A stretch of 8,362 nucleotides of DNA, taken from positions 1 to 8,362 of the forward strand of contig JALVSO010000075.1 in the NCBI GenBank assembly GCA_027024305.1. Direction: 5' to 3'. Source of the stretch: Candidatus Parcubacteria bacterium (GTDB taxonomy: Bacteria; Patescibacteriota; Minisyncoccia; Phycocordibacterales; GCA-2747955). The position numbers and the translations under genes were made by a program. Below the pieces are notes generated by a model. That model saw only the letters and a program-made list of their open reading frames with translations. It did no database searches and was not told the DNA's origin. This document shows, in pieces, positions 1-6,404 of the stretch (its first letter is position 1; every line of letters starts with the position of its first letter).

Positions 1-33
1 CAGACCGTTGCGTTACCACTTCGCCACTACGCC
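1..33 (-). tRNA. 5' half of a tRNA, probably tRNA-Cys, cut by the window edge
   Basis: Read on the minus strand from 33 down to 1, this is a tRNA 5' half: acceptor strand GGCGTAG, a D-arm with GCG/CGC stem and a GTGGTAA-type loop, and the 5' strand of the anticodon stem (ACGGT) followed by C32, T33 and G34. The window ends at that base, so the anticodon is not fully visible. The general look and G34 fit tRNA-Cys (GCA), but this identity is a guess from resemblance. A near-identical half lies at 104-136. Both probably share the promoter at 170-178. Confidence 0.5.
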
Positions 34-36
34 ATA

Positions 37-103
37 TCTCATTATTTTTCCGCCAAGGCGGGAATTGTCTGAATCTCCCGGGCGAATACACCAAGAAGAT
101 TGT
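37..103. other. Spacer between tandem tRNA halves with a GC-rich hairpin
   Basis: This 67-base spacer holds a perfect CCGCC-AA-GGCGG hairpin (50-61) and one side of the longer helix formed by 67-76 with 97-108. A T-run lies on the plus-strand 5' side of the small hairpin, so it is not a normal terminator for the minus-strand tRNA transcript. No coding sequence is seen. Confidence 0.4.
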
Positions 104-136
104 CAGACCGTTGCGTTACCACTTCGCCACTAGGCC
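104..136 (-). pseudogene. tRNA-like 5' half (degenerate or rearranged tRNA, Cys-like)
   Basis: Positions 104-139 repeat 1-36 with a single mismatch (G133 against C30, in the acceptor strand), so this is a second copy of the same tRNA 5' half, reading GGCCTAG, D-arm, then ACGGTCTG on the minus strand. Past the anticodon-loop start (103 downwards) there is no matching anticodon 3' strand, no canonical T-arm, and no CTAGGCC partner for the acceptor strand before the next copy begins. Instead, GTCTGA plus ATCT (67-76) can pair with AGAT and TCAGAC (97-100, 103-108). It is therefore either a truncated duplicate or a rearranged tRNA. An intron cannot be excluded because the partner sequence may lie outside the window. 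Confidence 0.45.
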
Positions 137-169
137 ATACTTTCAAAACAGAGCAGCGACCGCTTTTGG

Positions 170-178
170 ATTATAACA
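170..178 (-). promoter_or_regulatory. Extended -10 promoter for the leftward tRNA halves
   Basis: On the minus strand this reads TGTTATAAT, a consensus extended -10 element. The predicted start of transcription is near 163, about 27 bases before the tRNA-like half at 136. No clear -35 box is seen 17 bases upstream. It is divergent from the promoter at 213-221. Between them lies an imperfect AT-rich palindrome (188-208, CCTCT...AGAGG). Confidence 0.5.
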
Positions 179-212
179 AAAAAAATTCCTCTTTAAAAGC
201 TTTAGAGGGATG

Positions 213-221
213 TGTTATAAT
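213..221 (+). promoter_or_regulatory. Extended -10 promoter, leaderless start of the ATP-cone gene
   Basis: TGTTATAAT sits with only six bases between the end of the -10 box and the ATG at 228, so transcription should begin at or next to that ATG. This placement rules against the upstream in-frame ATG at 210, which would lie inside the promoter. Confidence 0.6.
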
Positions 222-227
222 CTCTCT

Positions 228-1109
228 ATGGGAAAAGAAATAACAATTATAAAACAGAATGGTAAGAGAGAGCCTTTTGATATGGGTAAAGTAAGACTGT
301 CCCTGATTCGTTCCGGGGCCGACGATAAAACCATAAAACGTGTTGAGAATGCTCTTTTAAAGAGGCTGAGAAATAATATGACAACCTCCAGGATTTATGA
401 AATCGTCAGAGAGGAGCTGAAAAGATACTCTGATAAAAGGTCCTTTTTGAGATATAATTTACCTCTGGCCATATCCAAGATGGGTCCTGAGGGTTTCGCC
501 TTTGAAAAGTTTATGGCGGAGGTTTTTAAGAGTTACGGCTATGCGCCGGTTTATGTGGGTAAAAAAATAGCCGGAAAATGTATGGTTCACGAATTGGATG
601 TGGTGGGGGAGAGGGGAAATGAAAAGTTAACGGCCGAGCTAAAATTTCACAATTCTCGTTCAAAAAAATCAGATTTGAAAGTTATTCTTTACATGAAAGC
701 ACGTTTTGACGATTTGATAAATTCCGGTTATTATGGCGATATGATTCCAAACCAGCTTATTATTACCAATACAAAGTTTACTACCAATGCCAAGACCTAC
801 GCGAAATGTGCCGGAGTGAATGTTCTTTCTTGAAATTTTCCGGAGAAGCATAATTTACATGACTTTATTCTAAAGTCTGGGATACATCCCATGACCGCTT
901 TGACTACAATTTCCGGTAAAGCCAAAGAGTTTTTTATAAAAAGAAAAGTGGTGTCTTGCAGGGATCTGATGGAAAATGATAAGGAGATGATGAGGGCTAA
1001 TCCTTTTATTCCTAAAAAAGATTTTTCAAAAGTAGAGGAAGAGATTCGAGAAATTTGTCGCTTAGCCGGCAAACAGGGGGTTACTCCTCCATGGGAAGAG
1101 AAAAACTAA
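228..1109 (+). CDS. ATP-cone / PD-(D/E)XK nuclease-like fusion protein (one UGA = Trp)
   Basis: With UGA read as Trp this is one 293-residue protein. Residues about 4-90 form an ATP-cone domain (IIKQNGKREPFD near the start), the nucleotide-sensing fold known from ribonucleotide reductase and NrdR. Residues about 90-200 look like a restriction-endonuclease fold: D124 in HELDVV, then E137-L-K139 in TAELKF, spaced like a PD-(D/E)XK centre. W202 is encoded by TGA at 831-833 and is followed by a colinear tail (NFPEKHNLHDFI...) that looks like part of the same family and ends at TAA. Under the standard code it would be cut to 201 residues. ATG 228 is preferred because TATAAT lies at 216-221. A nucleotide-gated nuclease role is inferred from the domains; substrate and partner are unknown. 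There is no adjacent methylase. Confidence 0.8.
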
Positions 1110-1112
1110 AAT

Positions 1113-1138
1113 CCCCGCGACCAAAGTCGCGGGGTTTT
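1113..1138. terminator. Strong intrinsic terminator, probably bidirectional
   Basis: Nine perfect pairs (CCCCGCGAC with GTCGCGGGG) enclose a CAAA loop, followed by TTTT on the plus strand. It lies four bases after the ATP-cone gene. On the minus strand the same stem is followed by ATTTT, so it can also end the leftward small membrane protein gene that stops at 1150. Confidence 0.85.
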
Positions 1139-1149
1139 AAGGCCCCCAC

Positions 1150-1413
1150 CTAATTCATCTCGTCAATCCTTTCACATTCCTTGGCAAAAAGATGGATTAA
1201 AAACATAAGGCAAAAAAGTTCAGCCATGGCTCCGGCTCCGAGAAGTAGCCCTGTTATGTCTGATGTACGCTCTCTGATATTAACAATTGTCAGAGACACT
1301 GTGAAAATAAGGAAAATTCCCGCTGCACCCAGAAAAACAAAATAACCGATGGCTCCATCATCTTTTGCTTTTTGCCAAAAAGTTCTGGGCTTGTATTCCA
1401 CTTTATTATTCAT
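1150..1413 (-). CDS. Small two-helix membrane protein, unknown function
   Basis: This 87-residue protein has a charged N-terminus (residues 1-20), a hydrophobic segment at about 21-45 and a second at about 54-76, then a short acidic tail. It has no recognisable catalytic motif, and I do not recognise the family. The start is well supported. AGGAGG (minus strand, 1424-1419) lies five bases before the ATG, and a good promoter lies further upstream. This gene has a true Shine-Dalgarno leader, unlike the leaderless genes nearby. It is downstream of ruvX on the same strand but has its own promoter. It ends with TAG. Confidence 0.7.
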   Translation of the reverse strand: MNNKVEYKPRTFWQKAKDDGAIGYFVFLGAAGIFLIFTVSLTIVNIRERTSDITGLLLGAGAMAELFCLMFLIHLFAKECERIDEMN

Positions 1414-1418
1414 AGCAA

Positions 1419-1424
1419 CCTCCT
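1419..1424 (-). promoter_or_regulatory. Consensus Shine-Dalgarno (AGGAGG)
   Basis: A full AGGAGG lies five bases before the ATG at 1413. It contrasts with the five apparently leaderless genes in the window and fixes the start of the small membrane protein. Confidence 0.75.
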
Positions 1425-1467
1425 GAGTTGGTTTGTGCGCATTGTGTGTCTTGCTAATTCCAAAATA

Positions 1468-1496
1468 AGTATAACAAAAGGAAGGGACTGTGTCTA
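1468..1496 (-). promoter_or_regulatory. Sigma-70-type promoter of the small membrane protein
   Basis: On the minus strand TAGACA (1496-1491) and TATACT (1473-1468) are separated by exactly 17 bases, and TG precedes the -10 box (TGTTATACT). The predicted transcript starts near 1461 and carries a leader of about 47 bases. The -35 box overlaps the TAG stop of ruvX (1496-1494). Confidence 0.7.
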
Positions 1497-1916
1497 ATCG
1501 TTTATTTTCTCCAAAAAAGTTTTTAAAATCATAGTGGCGGCTCGGTCATCCACTCTCCCCTCTTTTTTGTTTTTTTTGTCCGGTCGTCGGGGCCGGCGAA
1601 TATCTTTTTCCAAACCTCACTTAGCCTCCATGGAAGTGAAAACTTCATTTATTAAATGAACTTTCAAGTCCAGATTCTCTAGTTTCTCCTTCAAAATGTC
1701 TATTTCTTTTTGAATAAAGTTGTTTTCTCCTTTTAAATTTTCCGACTTCCCCAGAACAATTTCATCAACGGACTGCTCTGAGATTATTTTTTTCAATTCA
1801 TCAAAAAAAACATGGTTGTTTTCCAGAACCTTTAACGGCATAGCCACTTTGCCGGCACTATCGCTAACGGCCAAACCGATATATTTTTTCCCATAGTCAA
1901 TGGCTAAATATTTCAT
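1494..1916 (-). CDS. ruvX: RuvX/YqgF-family RNase H-fold protein (one UGA = Trp)
   Basis: This is a 140-residue protein, the usual length for RuvX (putative Holliday-junction resolvase, also implicated in pre-16S rRNA maturation). D7-Y-G-K-K-x-I-G-L-A opens the RNase H fold. VLGKSENLKG (residues 54-63) replaces the usual VxGxP-type loop. NEVFTSMEA (90-98) corresponds to the DERxTTxEA motif with N for the first D. VDDRAATMILKTFL (122-135) is the C-terminal acidic motif. TGA at 1619-1617 encodes W100. Without read-through the protein would lose the C-terminal motif and its last catalytic acid. A GC-rich Arg/Pro stretch at residues 107-112 is unusual. It stops with TAG and is divergent from the SpoU methyltransferase gene. 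Confidence 0.88.
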
Positions 1917-1922
1917 AAAAGA

Positions 1923-1946
1923 ATTATAACAAAAATTTGTTATAAT
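1923..1946. promoter_or_regulatory. Palindromic divergent promoter of ruvX and the SpoU methyltransferase
   Basis: ATTATAACAAA (1923-1933) and TTTGTTATAAT (1936-1946) form a perfect 11-bp inverted repeat around two central bases. Each arm is an extended -10 (TGTTATAAT) for one direction. The gap from -10 to ATG is six bases on both sides (ATG at 1953 on the plus strand, at 1916 on the minus strand). Both transcripts should be leaderless, and the two promoters are fused so closely that polymerases would compete. Confidence 0.7.
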
Positions 1947-1952
1947 GCTCCC

Positions 1953-2414
1953 ATGAAAAATTATCTTATTCTGGATTCCGTTCGTTCGGTTCTCAATGTG
2001 GGAGCCATTTTTCGCACAGCCGATGCTATGGCCATTGATAAAATCTTTCTCTGCGGATACAGCCCCACCCCTCTGGACCGCTTTGGACGAGAGCGTAACG
2101 ACTTCAAAAAAGCGGCCCTGGGGGCCAAAACTCCCTGGGAGTACCGAGAAGACATCGTTGAACTGGTAAAAGAACTGAAAAAAGACGGCTTTAATATTAT
2201 TGCCGTGGAACAGGATAAAAATGCCATTGATTATAAAAAGATTTCATTGAAAGAGAAAAATGCCGTCATTATGGGCAACGAAAATTTTGGCGTTAAACGG
2301 GAAGTCTTGAATTTGGCGGACCGAATCGCCGAGTTGCCCATGCGAGGTTTTAAAAACTCCCTCAACGTTTCTGTAACCACCGGCATTATTCTCTACTCTT
2401 TTTTTGACAAATAA
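1953..2414 (+). CDS. SpoU/TrmH-family RNA 2'-O-methyltransferase
   Basis: This complete 153-residue protein has all three SPOUT motifs. Motif 1 is NVGAIFRTADA (15-25) with the conserved N and R. Motif 2 is IMGNENFGV (106-114) with the G-N-E signature. Motif 3 is PMRGFKNSLNVSVTTGI (129-145), part of the AdoMet-binding knot. It has no N-terminal substrate-binding extension, so it is a minimal TrmL-sized enzyme that methylates a ribose 2'-OH in tRNA or rRNA; the target cannot be told from sequence. It uses TGG for its only Trp (W62), has no in-frame TGA and stops at TAA. Confidence 0.9.
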   Translation: MKNYLILDSVRSVLNVGAIFRTADAMAIDKIFLCGYSPTPLDRFGRERNDFKKAALGAKTPWEYREDIVELVKELKKDGFNIIAVEQDKNAIDYKKISLKEKNAVIMGNENFGVKREVLNLADRIAELPMRGFKNSLNVSVTTGIILYSFFDK

Positions 2415-2485
2415 AAGACTTGCTTTTTTTATTAAATAATATAAACTTTTCTGCAGAATCTTTAAAACACAATCGGGAGAAAAAA

Positions 2486-3118
2486 ATGAGCTTCTACCAA
2501 AAAATGAAGAAAACTCTGAAAATGGCAAAAAAACAAGGAGAAAAGATGATGAAATATCTTTTCAAATCCTTGATGAAAAGTCTTTCGGGAAAAATTTCCC
2601 GGGAGAACAAGGATGTCATCGCTCTTATTCTGTTGAGCGAATTTAAAGATTTTCTTGGGGAAGAGGATCTTATCGTCATTATGGGGGAAGTTAAAAACGA
2701 GCACCTTTTTAAGGTGGCCGCCGGTTACCTGAAAAGGGTGCGACCAGGAATAAAAACTCTCTTGAGGCTGACGGAAAGAAAAAAAACCAGAAAATTTGCC
2801 ATAGGAGAGTTGAAAAAAATAAATTATTCGGGTTACGAGTGGTGGGGCCTGTGGGAGGTGGCCACCAAGAGCGGAAACTACTACAGTCGTAATACGGCGG
2901 CATGGATTTTGCTAAGCTACTACGATTTATCACAGAATGATTTGAAGGCCATTATGACCGGGCGTTACAGCTTCGGCATCTTGGCCTACGCCGGAAGGCT
3001 GTATATCCTAAAGGGTCCGCTTAAGAGACTTAAGGATGTGATGACAAGGCTCTTTCGGCCAAGGTCGTCGAATAATAGGGAGAGGGTCTATTTTGAAGCC
3101 CTCTCACAGATGATTTAA
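2486..3118 (+). CDS. Hypothetical helical protein, unknown function
   Basis: This 210-residue protein is not a family I recognise. The first 40 residues are strongly basic (MKKTLKMAKKQ...). The rest looks all-helical, with segments such as DVIALILLSEFKDFLGEED (43-61) and NTAAWILLSYYDL (136-148) that resemble HEAT-like pairs, but no repeat is firm. Trp-rich EWWGLWEV lies at 118-125. There is no signal peptide or clear membrane helix. The ATG at 2486 is preferred because GGGAG lies about six bases upstream; an in-frame TTG at 2420 has no ribosome site. AT-rich TAATATAAA near 2438-2446 could be its -10. It ends with TAA 24 bases before a terminator. Confidence 0.65.
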   Translation: MSFYQKMKKTLKMAKKQGEKMMKYLFKSLMKSLSGKISRENKDVIALILLSEFKDFLGEEDLIVIMGEVKNEHLFKVAAGYLKRVRPGIKTLLRLTERKKTRKFAIGELKKINYSGYEWWGLWEVATKSGNYYSRNTAAWILLSYYDLSQNDLKAIMTGRYSFGILAYAGRLYILKGPLKRLKDVMTRLFRPRSSNNRERVYFEALSQMI

Positions 3119-3142
3119 GTTCTTCAAGGAAGAAATATTTTG

Positions 3143-3167
3143 ACCGCCGGGACGGCGGTTTTTTTTT
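3143..3167 (+). terminator. Intrinsic terminator after the helical protein gene
   Basis: ACCGCC (3143-3148) pairs with GGCGGT (3154-3159) around a GGGAC loop and runs into nine Ts (3159-3167). Confidence 0.85.
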
Positions 3168-3168
3168 G

Positions 3169-3200
3169 AAAAAACCGAACCAATGTGGTCCGGTTTTTTT
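3169..3200 (-). terminator. Intrinsic terminator for the BI-1-like gene (also works on plus strand)
   Basis: AAAAAACCG-A-ACC (3169-3181) pairs with GGT-C-CGGTTTTTT (3187-3199) with one A/C mismatch and an AATGT loop. On the minus strand it ends in a T-run and lies 16 bases past the BI-1-like stop codon. On the plus strand it also ends in Ts, as a backup to the terminator just upstream. Confidence 0.7.
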
Positions 3201-3215
3201 AAAATTCTCAACTTC

Positions 3216-3908
3216 CTATTCCCTCTCTCCAAAGAGCGAAAGAAGGTTTTGAAACATCACTATCAAATTCATATACATATGCAGGGCTCCCAAAACCGTA
3301 TATCTTTCAACTTCTTCTCCGTTGTGTTTTATGAGGTCATATATTTTTTTATAGGATTGATGGTCGTAAACCGTGAATCCCGCGAAGACCAAAACCGCCA
3401 CGGCGGAAATAATCATTTCCATCAGCGAACTGTGCAAGAACATATTTATAACAGAAGAAATAATTACCCCAATCATCCCTACAGATAAAAATGTCCCCCA
3501 ACCTGAAATATCCCTTTTAGTTGAGTAACCGATGGCGGCCAAAAGTCCATAAATTATAACCGTGGCCACAAATATGGTTATAACCGATCCCAGATTAAAG
3601 ATAACAAATAAAACGGAGCTTAAAATCCCCGTAATGGCCGCGTAGAGGAAAAATAAAATTCCCGCAGTGCTAGGCTTTATACGATTGATCATAAATTGAA
3701 CTCCCAGAACCAAAAGTAACTCGATGCCGGCTAAGCCATAGGACATAGTTTTATTTTCAAAAATAAAACTGAAATAATTTGTATTAATGACCAACCAAGC
3801 CATGAGTCCGGACAAAGCCACTCCGGCCGTCATCCATTTATAAATTCCCACGAAAAACTCTCTTAACCCGTCATCCACTCTTTCACTTTTTAATATATCT
3901 TTTTCCAT
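3216..3908 (-). CDS. Bax inhibitor-1 / YccA-family membrane protein
   Basis: This 230-residue protein has about seven hydrophobic helices between residues 24 and 226, the size and layout of BI-1 (UPF0005) proteins, which act as pH-sensitive cation leak channels or of unknown function in bacteria. The family signature near the end is visible: YDHQSYKKIYDL (181-192) then GALHMYMNLIVMFQNLLSLFG (207-227). D182 is present. The second Asp of the usual LYLDFIN motif is N214 here, so the aspartyl dyad that gates BsYetJ would be incomplete. I chose the ATG at 3908 because AAGGAT lies just upstream; an ATG at 3932 overlaps the -10 region. Stop is TAG. No UGA is used. Confidence 0.85.
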   Translation of the reverse strand: MEKDILKSERVDDGLREFFVGIYKWMTAGVALSGLMAWLVINTNYFSFIFENKTMSYGLAGIELLLVLGVQFMINRIKPSTAGILFFLYAAITGILSSVLFVIFNLGSVITIFVATVIIYGLLAAIGYSTKRDISGWGTFLSVGMIGVIISSVINMFLHSSLMEMIISAVAVLVFAGFTVYDHQSYKKIYDLIKHNGEEVERYTVLGALHMYMNLIVMFQNLLSLFGERE

Positions 3909-3918
3909 ATCCTTAAAT

Positions 3919-3926
3919 TTTATATA
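3919..3926 (-). promoter_or_regulatory. Possible -10 region of the BI-1-like gene
   Basis: On the minus strand TATATAAA lies about ten bases before the ATG at 3908, with AAGGA between. A clear -35 is not seen, and there is no TGN extension as in the other promoters here. The short distance implies little or no leader. Confidence 0.35.
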
Positions 3927-3978
3927 ATGCAAAGAAGTGAGGTCATTCTATCATGGAAGTTTTATCTTGCAAAGACCG

Positions 3979-4339
3979 TACTTAGATTGTAAATTGAACT
4001 CGAGAATTCTGGCTATTCAAAACCTGATTTTAATTTATTACTCTGGATCCCGGATATTGGAATTTTACAGCCACTCGTTCCTCATGGATAAAATTCCATT
4101 CCGGGATGACCGAGCACCACTTTTGAAAAAATATTTAGCTGAAACTGAACTTTTTGTAACTTCAGGAACTAAAATTTTAAAAATTTTCGCTTCCGCAAAA
4201 GTGGTGCTCGGTTGCTGTCATCCCGGAAACAAGTTTTTCCCATGAGGAACAAATGGATGAAAAACTTAGTTATCCGGGATCCAGATTATAAAAAATAGTG
4301 GAAAAGAAAAGTCTCGGGTTCAACTTACAATCTAAGGTA
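3979..4339. repeat. Nested foldback (long imperfect palindrome), MITE-like
   Basis: The two halves mirror each other in five ordered blocks. 3982-3992 pairs with 4325-4335, within outer arms of about 26 bases. 4043-4056 pairs with 4271-4284 (14/14). 4077-4087 pairs with 4240-4250 (11/11). 4099-4110 pairs with 4217-4228 (12/12). 4110-4125 pairs with 4196-4211 (16/16). Unpaired bases between blocks differ on the two sides. The loop (4126-4195) is AT-rich. CTGGATCCCGG and CCGGGATGAC resemble small intergenic palindromes common in many bacteria. The element fills the region between the divergent BI-1-like and eno genes. No convincing gene lies in it. It could be a non-autonomous mobile element or a structured RNA. 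No clear target duplication is visible. Confidence 0.8.
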
Positions 4340-4409
4340 GAAGAAGGCGGGCTTTTGAAGAAAAAGAGTCCGGATTTTAATTCAAACTGTGGATATCTTG
4401 TGAGGCGGG

Positions 4410-4418
4410 TGATATAAT
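4410..4418 (+). promoter_or_regulatory. Extended -10 promoter of eno
   Basis: TGATATAAT ends nine bases before the ATG at 4428, so the transcript would have a leader of at most a few bases. No -35 box is evident at the usual spacing. Confidence 0.6.
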
Positions 4419-4427
4419 GGGAGAGTT

Positions 4428-5714
4428 ATGTATAAAATTGATAAAATAAATGCTCGGGAAATTTTGGATTCAAGGGGAAATCCAACGGTGGAGGTGGAAA
4501 TTATTGCCAAGAAGAATGGTATCTTTGGAGGTAGAAAAATAAAGGCCTGGTCTTCGGTGCCGTCGGGAGCATCCACGGGAGATTTTGAGGCTGTGGAGTT
4601 GAGAGATGGGGGAGAGAGGTTTGGAGGTAAAGGAGTTTTGAAGGCCGTGGAGAATATTGAGAAAAAAATTACTCCGGAAATTTTGGGAATGGATGTTTTG
4701 GATTTGCAAAGGATTGAAAAAAAGATGTTGGAGCTGGATGGAACAGAGAACAAATCAAATCTGGGAGCCAATGCCATTTTAGCGGTTTCCATGGCAGTAA
4801 CTCGTCTGGGAGCCATAGCTCAAGGACAAAAACTTTACCAATATATCGCCGACCTTGCCAAAACACCGAGGCAAGACCTCGGTGTTCCCGGGCCCTATTT
4901 TAATATTATCAATGGGGGAAGGCATGCCGGAAATAAAATCGCTTTTCAGGAGTTTATGATTTCTCCGAATCTGGGAAATTTTTCTGATGACTATCGGGCC
5001 GGAGCGGAAATTTACCATAAATTAAAAGCTAAAATTAAAAAAGAACTGGGCGGGGCCGGAACCCTTTTGGGGGATGAGGGTGGTTTTGCTCCGGATAATT
5101 TTCAGCGAGCTGAAGAGGCCCTGGATTTCATTATGGCTTCCATTGCCGATGCGGGATATGAGGGTAAGGTAGATATCGCTTTGGATGTGGCCGCTTCAGA
5201 ATTTTTTGAGAATGGAAAGTATAACCTCGGTTTTAAAATGGAAAATGATGATTGAAAAACCTCCGACGAAATGGTTCGCTATTATTTAGACTTAATTGAA
5301 AAATATCCAATCAAGTCTATTGAGGATCCCTTTGACCAATCTGATTTTGAAGCCTTTGCCAAAATTAAAGCCGAGGCTGAGAAAAAGGGAGTTCAAATTG
5401 TGGCCGATGATCTGACTGTTACCAATCCCGAAAGAATTAAAAAAGCCATTGAAAACAAATCGGCCAATGCTTTGCTTTTAAAATTAAATCAGATTGGAAG
5501 TATTGGAGAATCCATTGAAGCTTTTAAACTGGCCAAAAGTGATGGATGAAAGGTAATGGTTTCCCACCGTTCCGGAGAGACCACTGATGATTTCATTGCC
5601 GATTTTGCCGTTGGAGTGGGTGCGGAACAAATTAAATCCGGAGCTCCGGCTCGGGGAGAAAGAGTTTGCAAATACAATAGGCTTTTGACTATTGAAAAGA
5701 ATTTAAAATCTTAA
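4428..5714 (+). CDS. eno: Enolase (two UGA = Trp)
   Basis: Enolase converts 2-phosphoglycerate to phosphoenolpyruvate in glycolysis. At 428 residues it is full length (E. coli has 432) once TGA at 5253-5255 (W276) and 5547-5549 (W374) are read as Trp; all three pieces lie in one frame. Family landmarks are intact: VPSGASTG (44-51), NGGRHAGNKIAFQEFM (162-177), GDEGGFAPD with catalytic E217, metal ligands D253, E299 (SIED) and the D327/D328 pair (ADDL), catalytic K352 (LLKLNQIG), and SHRSGET with H380 and S382. W374 directly precedes KVMVSHRSGET, where Trp is common in enolases. One Trp (W41) is TGG. The stop is TAA. A GGDEF gene follows after 25 bases. Confidence 0.96.
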
Positions 5715-5739
5715 TGGAAGACCCACTAAATTAATATTT

Positions 5740-6345
5740 ATGAATTTTATTTTATATTTCAGTTTTTTTCTTAACATAGCCCTTTTAATAGCGGTGATTT
5801 TCTTTATCTGGCAGACCGGAAGAATGAAGCAAGTCGCACATTTTGATTACTTAACCGGGCTCCTTAACAAGAGAGGGTTGGACTTCTTTTTGAAGAAGTT
5901 TTTGGGTCCGAGGGCTAAAATAGGTTTAGAGTATCGAATGACCATTTGTTACCTGGATCTCAATAATTTCAAAAAAGTCAATGATAAATACGGTCATTAT
6001 AAGGGAGATATTTTGCTTAATTCCATAGGGAAAATTTTCAATGAGTCTTTAAGAGATGAAGATATCGCTTGCCGTTTGGGGGGAGATGAGTTTCTTTTGG
6101 TTTTTTTTAATGGTAAAGATAAGATTGATTTTCAATATGCTCCTGTGATGGATAAGATAGAAAAAATATACGAAAAAGTTTTGAGAAAAAACAGATTATT
6201 AAAAATGATTGCCGGAAGTGGCGGTCAGTTATTTGCCAGGGGATGTATTCGGTTAAAAGAGAATATAAAGAGTTTGGAAGAATTTTATAGTGCGGTTAAT
6301 ATGGCGGAAGAAAAGATGAGAAAAAATAAAAAGGGTGGCAGATAA
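5740..6345 (+). CDS. Membrane-anchored GGDEF protein (probable diguanylate cyclase)
   Basis: This 201-residue protein has one N-terminal membrane helix (about 3-24) and a cytoplasmic GGDEF domain (about 34-200). DYLTGLLNKRGL (36-47) opens the domain. YLDLNNFKKVNDKYGH (71-86) carries the first metal-binding Asp (D73) and the substrate Asn. RLGGDEF (112-118) is the intact active-site loop. RDED (105-108) lies exactly five residues before GGDEF, so the product-inhibition site (RxxD) is kept. The C-terminal half is shortened, but NMAEEKMRKNKKGGR matches the usual AD-ALY-AK-GR ending. It has no sensor domain. It probably makes cyclic di-GMP and is probably co-transcribed with eno. It stops at TAA. 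No strong ribosome site is seen. Confidence 0.88.
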   Translation: MNFILYFSFFLNIALLIAVIFFIWQTGRMKQVAHFDYLTGLLNKRGLDFFLKKFLGPRAKIGLEYRMTICYLDLNNFKKVNDKYGHYKGDILLNSIGKIFNESLRDEDIACRLGGDEFLLVFFNGKDKIDFQYAPVMDKIEKIYEKVLRKNRLLKMIAGSGGQLFARGCIRLKENIKSLEEFYSAVNMAEEKMRKNKKGGR

Positions 6346-6363
6346 TCTTTGCTTTTTTAGGGC

Positions 6364-6395
6364 AAAAAAAACCAAGGCTGGGTCGCCTTGGTTTT
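6364..6395. terminator. Bidirectional terminator between the GGDEF gene and tRNA-Arg
   Basis: AACCAAGGC (6370-6378) pairs perfectly with GCCTTGGTT (6385-6393) around TGGGTC. It is flanked by seven As on the left and Ts on the right, so it can end the plus-strand eno/GGDEF transcript and the convergent minus-strand tRNA-Arg transcript. Confidence 0.85.
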
Positions 6396-6404
6396 GGTGC
6401 TCTG

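Noticed and set aside
1..139. CRISPR array
   Set aside because: There are only two repeat copies, and they are recognisable tRNA 5' halves.
891..1109. Separate 72-codon gene after the ATP-cone protein
   Set aside because: It is in the same frame as the upstream part, has no ribosome site, and is simply the C-terminus of the ATP-cone/nuclease protein beyond the UGA at 831-833.
3183..3488. Open reading frame of 101 codons on the plus strand
   Set aside because: It begins inside a terminator hairpin and lies antisense to the well-supported BI-1-like gene.
3937..4245. Open reading frame of 102 codons on the plus strand
   Set aside because: It runs through one arm and the loop of the foldback repeat, has no ribosome site or promoter, and its low-complexity translation resembles nothing I know.
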